A stretch of 64,000 nucleotides of DNA from Chryseobacterium gleum. Lineage in GTDB: Bacteria > Bacteroidota > Bacteroidia > Flavobacteriales_D > Crocinitomicaceae. Positions 59,226 through 64,000 of the stretch are shown piece after piece. Position numbers and translations under genes: made by a program. The notes below the pieces were generated by a model. That model ran no database searches and was not told where the DNA came from. It worked only from the letters and a program-made list of their open reading frames with translations. Position 1 is the stretch's first letter. Every line of letters begins with the position of its first letter. Location of the stretch: the NCBI GenBank assembly GCA_945860065.1, contig CAMAPI010000001.1:1-64000 (forward strand), in the 5' to 3' direction.

Positions 59226-59503
59226 TGGCACACTTTGATGAAAAAGAATTAATCGAACGATCGAATGACATCATCCATTCATTGACAAAGTTGGTCATGG
59301 GTGAAAAACCTGGGTTTTTGTCTGGAAGCGTCTATAAAAAAATGGAAATGCATCCGCGCTTGAGCACTATGAAGACATTGTACGCCAGTTTTATAATGGA
59401 TTTTAAAGGTTCTTATGAAGATTCAGCGAGTTTAAAAAAACTGACCGATTTCCGCTACGAAATCGTTGAGTTATTTGACTCTGAATCACCTTCAGAAAAC
59501 TAA
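59225..59503 (+). CDS. Unknown 92-residue acidic/basic soluble protein
   Basis: A 92-residue protein without signal or membrane segment. It is charged throughout (FDEKELIERSNDIIHSLTK) and predicted to be largely helical; the C-terminal tail (FDSESPSEN) is acidic. No named family is recognised. Its ATG overlaps the preceding TAA, so the two are probably translated together. rnpA follows 12 bases later. Confidence 0.55.
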   Translation: MAHFDEKELIERSNDIIHSLTKLVMGEKPGFLSGSVYKKMEMHPRLSTMKTLYASFIMDFKGSYEDSASLKKLTDFRYEIVELFDSESPSEN

Positions 59504-59515
59504 GCAAACGATACC

Positions 59516-59905
59516 ATGGAATTTACCTTCGGGAAAGCGTATAAATTATGTAGTGTCAAGCGAATTGACCGTTTGTTCTCCGAAGGAAAGAGATTAAAGG
59601 CATATCCTATTACCGTTATGTTCCAAGAAACCGAAGAGGAAATGGAACACGCTTTTCAAGTCATCTTTTCCGTTCCGAAAAAACGAATGAGGCATGCACA
59701 TGATCGAAATTATGTCAAACGCTGTTTTCGCGAAATACTGCGAATCAATAAATCCGTACTTGAAAATCATTTGATAAAGTGCAACAAAAAAATCAATTTC
59801 GCTCTGATTTATCAATTGAATGAACGCATGCCTTACCAAGAATTGGAACAAAAATTGCTAGACGCTATCACAAAACTAATAAGCGAAATCAAAGATGAAA
59901 AATAA
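59516..59905 (+). CDS. rnpA: Ribonuclease P protein component
   Basis: RnpA assists the catalytic RNA of RNase P in removing tRNA 5' leaders. The 129-residue protein has the RNR-type motif KKRMRHAHDRNYVKRCFREI, the RNA-contacting arginine-rich helix, and the N-terminal F..K.Y.LCS.KRIDRLF pattern. The usual partner rpmH is not adjacent; instead the gene overlaps an S41 protease gene by 11 bases. Confidence 0.95.
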   Translation: MEFTFGKAYKLCSVKRIDRLFSEGKRLKAYPITVMFQETEEEMEHAFQVIFSVPKKRMRHAHDRNYVKRCFREILRINKSVLENHLIKCNKKINFALIYQLNERMPYQELEQKLLDAITKLISEIKDEK

Positions 59906-61535
59906 ACTTCATGTGATCATTTGGATCATGCTAACATGCTTTACTTTCCAAACTTCATGGACTCAGTCCAATGGATTCGAAACCCTGAAAAGTTTGGAAA
60001 TCATGGATCAAATTTATGAGAACCTTGACCTATACTTTGTCGATGAACCACAAAACGGAAAACTTTCGAAAACGGCGATTGATGCCATGCTCAAAGAATT
60101 GGATCCGTACACCGTTTATTACCATGAGTCGAACATTGAAGATTACCGCATTTTAACCACTGGACAATACGGTGGAATTGGGGCACTGATTCGTCAAATA
60201 GGTGATTACACGTTTATTTCCGAACCTTATGAAGATTGTCCAGCAGCAAAAAGCGGCATCAAAGCTGGCGATAAAATTTTATCGATTGATGGCAAAAACA
60301 TGGCAAAGAAAACCACCGATGAGGTTTCAGATGCCTTGAAAGGACCAAAAGGAACAAGCATCGAAGTGGAAATTGATCGCAAAGGTGAAGGCCTGAAGAA
60401 AATCACCATCGCACGCGATGAAATTAAAATTCCAGACGTGCCTTATTTCGGCATGCTAAAAGGCGAAGTGGGATATGTGAAATTGAATAGCTTTACCCAA
60501 ACAGCTTCCGCTGATGTGAAAAATGCCATTCAGAAGTTACAGGCTGATGGAGCGAAACAGTTGGTGCTGGATTTGAGAGGCAACGGCGGAGGACTATTGA
60601 TCGAAGCAGTGAAAATCGTTAATTTCTTTGTGCCGAAAAATCAAGTAGTGGTGACCACAAAAGGACGCGTCAAAGAGGAAAACCGCGTCTATACAACCTT
60701 GGAAGAACCATTTTCACAAGACATGCCTCTCGTTGTACTCGTGGACGGTGGATCCGCTTCGGCAAGTGAAATTGTTTCTGGCGCTCTCCAAGATTTAGAC
60801 CGCGCGGTAATCATTGGTGAAACAAGTTTTGGAAAAGGATTGGTACAACGAACCTATGATTTAAAATACGGGTCCAAAATAAAAATTACCATCGCTAAAT
60901 ACTATACTCCTTCTGGACGCTGTGTGCAACGCTTGGAGTATTATGACAAAGAAAATAATGCGAAAGTCAAAGAAATCCCGGACTCTTTATTGAAGACCTT
61001 TCAAACAAAAAATGGACGAAAAGTCATTGATGGACGTGGTATTGAACCAGACCTGAAAGTAGAAAGCCCTGATTTAAGTCGTTTGACAGCGGTTCTACTT
61101 ACGAGTAATTTTGTCTTTAATTACACGACGGATTATGTTTTAAGTCATCCAACGATAGCGAAAGCGGAGGAGTTTAAATTGTCTGATTCGGAATACGAAG
61201 ATTTTCAAAAATATGCGCTCGCACAAGAATTTAAGTATACAACCGCTTCTGAGGAATCCTTGAAGAAGATGAAGGAAACCGCTGTAAAAGAAGGTTATTT
61301 CGAAGAAATAAAAGCGGATTATGAGGATATGATTTCTAAAGTAACGCCTTCGAAAGAAAGGGACCTTATGAAATTTAAAGCGGAAATAAGCGAAATCTTG
61401 GAAAATGAAATTATTTCGAGGTATTTCTTTCAAAAAGGCAGAACAGTGGCGTCCCTTAAAAATGACATTGTCGTACAACGCGCGTTGGAAGTTTTGACAA
61501 ATGTATCGGAGTACAATACTATTTTGAAGAAATAA
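59895..61535 (+). CDS. S41 family carboxyl-terminal processing protease
   Basis: A 546-residue protease with a signal peptide (KLHVIIWIMLTCFTFQTSWT), a PDZ domain near 100-180 (FISEPYEDCPAAKSGIKAGDK), and the S41 catalytic core with the nucleophile Ser in GGSASASEIVSG and the general-base Lys in TSFGKGLVQRT. It is CtpA/Prc-like and acts in the periplasm, trimming or degrading envelope proteins. A C-terminal helical region (about 430-546) is present. Confidence 0.93.
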   Translation: MKNKLHVIIWIMLTCFTFQTSWTQSNGFETLKSLEIMDQIYENLDLYFVDEPQNGKLSKTAIDAMLKELDPYTVYYHESNIEDYRILTTGQYGGIGALIRQIGDYTFISEPYEDCPAAKSGIKAGDKILSIDGKNMAKKTTDEVSDALKGPKGTSIEVEIDRKGEGLKKITIARDEIKIPDVPYFGMLKGEVGYVKLNSFTQTASADVKNAIQKLQADGAKQLVLDLRGNGGGLLIEAVKIVNFFVPKNQVVVTTKGRVKEENRVYTTLEEPFSQDMPLVVLVDGGSASASEIVSGALQDLDRAVIIGETSFGKGLVQRTYDLKYGSKIKITIAKYYTPSGRCVQRLEYYDKENNAKVKEIPDSLLKTFQTKNGRKVIDGRGIEPDLKVESPDLSRLTAVLLTSNFVFNYTTDYVLSHPTIAKAEEFKLSDSEYEDFQKYALAQEFKYTTASEESLKKMKETAVKEGYFEEIKADYEDMISKVTPSKERDLMKFKAEISEILENEIISRYFFQKGRTVASLKNDIVVQRALEVLTNVSEYNTILKK

Positions 61536-61548
61536 GCGTTAGAATCCT

Positions 61549-62994
61549 ATGTTGAAACGTTATTTCGGACCTCAAATTCATCGCCGAGTACATTTTTTTG
61601 TGCTTGCGCTATTCATAGTTGGGGTCGTTTGCAGTAAATTCTTGATGTCGATGGGACTCCTCCTGGGAGTACTGAATCTTTTGATTGAAGGAAATTTTCG
61701 TTCGTATGCTCAACGTTTACGCGAGAATCCACTCATCCTTTTCGTCTTGCTTTTTTATGTTCTACACCTCTTTGGATTAATGTGGTCAAGTAATTTGGAT
61801 TATGGCCTTGACGATATCCGAAAAAAAACATCCTTACTATTGATTCCTATTATTGTTGGATCTCAACCCATTCCTAGTCCAAGGGCATGGTCTAGACTCA
61901 TTCAATACTTCGTGCTCATTTTAGTCGGCACGGCGCTAATCAATTTCATTTCGTATCATTTTTTCGCTGAAAAACTGATTTTAATCGACATTCGTGATAT
62001 GTCACTTTTCGGGTCGCATATCCGCTATGGAATCCTCATGGGAATCGGATTGGCGTTTTGTTTGGAGCGCATTTACCAGGGAGCAAAATACAGAAATGGA
62101 TATATTTTCAGCGCCATTTTCTTTTTGATTTACTCCTTTTACAGTCAAGTATTGTCTGGTTTGATTGCGGTGAGTATCGTACTTATTGGTGTACTGGTTT
62201 TTATCCTAGTGTTGCGCAAACAATACGTGATTTTAAGCTCCTCGTTTTTATTGGTGCTTATCTCTTCACTTGGCTTATTCTATTACTTGTCCCAGCCAGT
62301 CATTTATCCGATTCCATGTCGCGAAAAATACAACGAAATGGAGTCCGCATGGAATCAACGTTCTCCTTTGAATTACGACAGTTTGGATAAACGCAAACAG
62401 CCCGTAGCTTCTACATTAGAACGGTATTTATCCTCCAAAGGACTTTGTGCCAATGCAGCGGGTGTCCAAAAACTAACAAGAGAAGATATTCGTTTCATTC
62501 AAACGGGATTTGCAGATGTACATGAAACTTATGGCGGAATTCAAGCCAGGTTATTGGACATTCGTTACCAACTTCACCATGCTACAAATCCATCCGGACA
62601 TTCCGTATTGGAGCGAATTGAATACTGGAAAAATGCATGGGCAATCATTGAAAATTATTACTTGATAGGCGTTGGCACAGGAGATGTCGATGATGCGATG
62701 CAAGAAATGTACAACATTCGTAGTTCGCCATTGACCGAAGAACGCAGATTGCGCGCGCACAATTCTTACTTAACCTACTACTTGACCTTCGGAATCTTTG
62801 GGTTTTTGTTTTTCCTCTATTTTCAATTCAAGTTCATCATCCAACAATGGAAATGGAAGCAATGGATTGGTTTTCTTTTTGGCATCATTGCATTGGTGAC
62901 CTTTTTGTTTGAAGACACCCTTGAATCACAAATGGGCATCACGATGTTCGCGTTTTTCTATGCCGTATTTTCAAGGAAATTGACAACTCAGTAG
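61549..62994 (+). CDS. O-antigen ligase family membrane protein
   Basis: This 481-residue protein has about ten membrane segments, with a large loop (about 250-390) between helices that ends GVGTGDVDDAMQEMY, then RLRAHNSYLTYYLTFGIFGF, matching the Wzy_C pattern. It is a second member of this family in the window, distinct from the one at 12779-14209. It could be the O-antigen ligase or polymerase for another polysaccharide. The start at 61549 follows the S41 stop by 13 bases. Confidence 0.8.
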   Translation: MLKRYFGPQIHRRVHFFVLALFIVGVVCSKFLMSMGLLLGVLNLLIEGNFRSYAQRLRENPLILFVLLFYVLHLFGLMWSSNLDYGLDDIRKKTSLLLIPIIVGSQPIPSPRAWSRLIQYFVLILVGTALINFISYHFFAEKLILIDIRDMSLFGSHIRYGILMGIGLAFCLERIYQGAKYRNGYIFSAIFFLIYSFYSQVLSGLIAVSIVLIGVLVFILVLRKQYVILSSSFLLVLISSLGLFYYLSQPVIYPIPCREKYNEMESAWNQRSPLNYDSLDKRKQPVASTLERYLSSKGLCANAAGVQKLTREDIRFIQTGFADVHETYGGIQARLLDIRYQLHHATNPSGHSVLERIEYWKNAWAIIENYYLIGVGTGDVDDAMQEMYNIRSSPLTEERRLRAHNSYLTYYLTFGIFGFLFFLYFQFKFIIQQWKWKQWIGFLFGIIALVTFLFEDTLESQMGITMFAFFYAVFSRKLTTQ

Positions 62995-63013
62995 ATACGT
63001 CCTTGATTTTTAT

Positions 63014-63021
63014 TAACTTCG
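63014..63021 (+). promoter_or_regulatory. Variant -7 element (TAACTTCG) for gldA
   Basis: TAACTTCG is of the TAnnTTCG type and ends seven bases before the gldA ATG. Confidence 0.3.
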
Positions 63022-63028
63022 CTTTGCG

Positions 63029-63928
63029 ATGTCAATAGAAGTAAAAAACCTGTTTAAATATTACGGAGAACAAGCCGCAGTGCGGGATGTAAGTTTCTCT
63101 GTCAACAAAGGTGAAATCGTAGCTTTTTTAGGTCCAAATGGGGCCGGAAAATCTACCACCATGAAAATCATGACCGGATACATTCCTGCTAGTTCAGGAG
63201 AAGTCTTTATCGGCGGAATCAAAGTGGACATAGATGAGTTAAAAACGCGTCAAATAATCGGTTATTTACCAGAAAACAATCCGCTTTATGTGGATATGTA
63301 TGTGCGAGAGTACCTCGAATTTGTTGGGCGAATTTATAAGGTGAAAAACCTGAAGGCGCGCGTAGCAGAAATGGTGCATGCGGTCGGACTAGACGTCGAA
63401 CAAAATAAAAAAATCGGAGCTTTATCCAAAGGATACCGTCAACGTGTTGGTTTAGCGCAAGCCATCATTCACGATCCGGAAGTATTGATTCTCGATGAGC
63501 CAACCACTGGATTGGACCCCAATCAATTAGTGGAAATCCGTGAGTTGATTCGTCAAATCGGGAAACAAAAAACCGTTTTACTTTCGACGCACATTATGCA
63601 AGAAGTGGAAGCGATTTGTGACCGTGTGATCATCTTATCCAAAGGTCAAATTGTAGCAGACGATAAAGCAAAAACATTGCAACAGGAATTGGAACACCAA
63701 ACGGTTTATGTTGAATTTGATGCACCAGTGACAAAAGCACAATTGGCAAAAATGCCAAATGTGAGCAAGGTGGAAGCTTTGGAAAAAGGATGGTTGATTG
63801 AGTCCTTGTCGACAGAAGATTTGCGTAAATCGCTTGCACAATATGCACAAGCTCAAAATTGGTTGATTCTTACCTTGAACATCGAGCAAAAATCATTAGA
63901 AGAAGTATTTAAAGAATTAACAAAATAA
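63029..63928 (+). CDS. gldA: ABC transporter ATP-binding protein GldA
   Basis: The 299-residue ATPase begins MSIEVKNLFKYYGEQAAVRD, has Walker A GPNGAGKST near residue 35, the signature LSKGYRQRVGLAQ, Walker B VLILDEPTTGLDP and the switch His in LSTHIMQEVEA. The length and text match GldA, the ATP-binding part of the GldA-GldF-GldG ABC transporter needed for gliding in Flavobacterium. gldF and gldG are not in the window. It is followed one base later by tyrS. Confidence 0.9.
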   Translation: MSIEVKNLFKYYGEQAAVRDVSFSVNKGEIVAFLGPNGAGKSTTMKIMTGYIPASSGEVFIGGIKVDIDELKTRQIIGYLPENNPLYVDMYVREYLEFVGRIYKVKNLKARVAEMVHAVGLDVEQNKKIGALSKGYRQRVGLAQAIIHDPEVLILDEPTTGLDPNQLVEIRELIRQIGKQKTVLLSTHIMQEVEAICDRVIILSKGQIVADDKAKTLQQELEHQTVYVEFDAPVTKAQLAKMPNVSKVEALEKGWLIESLSTEDLRKSLAQYAQAQNWLILTLNIEQKSLEEVFKELTK

Positions 63929-63929
63929 G

Positions 63930-64000
63930 ATGCCAACGAATTTTATCGAAGAGTTACAGTGGAGAGGGATGATACACGACATCATGCCCGGAACAGAAGA
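63930..64000 (+). CDS. tyrS: Tyrosyl-tRNA synthetase, N-terminal fragment
   Basis: Only 23 full codons are in the window: MPTNFIEELQWRGMIHD followed by IMPGTE. The text NFxEELxWRGMIHDIMPGTE is the N-terminus of TyrRS. The gene continues beyond the window. The ATG lies one base after the gldA stop. Confidence 0.88.
   Translation, partial: MPTNFIEELQWRGMIHDIMPGTE

Noticed and set aside
1-64000. tRNA, rRNA, riboswitch or insertion sequence
   Set aside because: No cloverleaf, conserved rRNA text, classic aptamer or transposase was seen in the short intergenic gaps. A covariance-model search would be needed to exclude a small RNA.

Overview
The window comes from a member of Bacteroidota, most likely Flavobacteriales (a Fluviicola/Crocinitomicaceae-like relative is a guess from general feel, not shown). 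The evidence is direct: three cell-surface proteins carry type IX secretion (T9SS) sorting domains, gldA is present, there is a SprA-related outer-membrane protein and a carboxypeptidase-regulatory-domain TonB receptor. Many genes also carry the Bacteroidota -7 element TAnnTTTG just upstream and have no strong Shine-Dalgarno site. The DNA is AT-rich and densely packed with genes. There is no rRNA, no tRNA visible by eye, no insertion sequence, prophage or CRISPR. No stretch longer than about 300 bases lacks a gene; the largest gaps (about 100-170 bases) are divergent promoter regions.

Layout. 1-1246: the start of a pterin dehydratase gene, divergent from an XRE/pentapeptide-repeat regulator-like protein. 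1337-7349: dxr (isoprenoid synthesis), a SprA-like outer-membrane protein and serS. 7523-12799: a tight operon of dut, a sugar nucleotidyltransferase, a TPR lipoprotein, a DUF4292 (possibly LolB-like) lipoprotein and an EnvC-like LytM protein. 12779-27371, minus strand: a 2625-residue and an 898-residue T9SS type B surface protein, followed by a Wzx-like flippase, a Wzz-like chain-length protein and an O-antigen ligase/polymerase. 27506-32037, minus strand: DUF177-rpmF-plsX-fabH-accB-accC, the start of fatty-acid and phospholipid synthesis. 32101-35663: pdxA, a leucyl aminopeptidase and mutY. 35763-38338: an HU protein, a 30-residue COX24/mS38-type basic protein, RNase G and recX. 38335-46317: a thioredoxin-like protein, a TonB receptor, recO, tadA, cvpA, a small outer-membrane protein and a T9SS type A surface protein. 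46391-52770: an ALDH7-type dehydrogenase, aspS, a DUF3050 protein, cysS and a DUF4783 protein. 52771-58474: a glycosyltransferase 2 fused to a periplasmic domain, an S46 dipeptidyl peptidase, ribF and a leucine-rich-repeat protein. 58551-64000: two unknown proteins, rnpA, an S41 protease, a second O-antigen ligase-like protein, gldA and the first codons of tyrS.

How it fits together. Much of the window is housekeeping, but a clear theme is the cell envelope. T9SS cargo, a polysaccharide flippase/length-control/ligase set, LolB-like and EnvC-like envelope maintenance, lipid synthesis and gldA all occur here. The most interesting unit is the apparent operon that places two type B adhesins directly upstream of Wzx/Wzz/Wzy-type genes, because in Porphyromonas T9SS cargo is anchored to a Wzx/Wzy/Wzz-dependent polysaccharide. 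Two other patterns stand out: six of seven convergent gene pairs have no spacing at all, often sharing a TTAA that encodes both stops, and a promoter is nested inside a terminator between the HU gene and the small COX24 gene.
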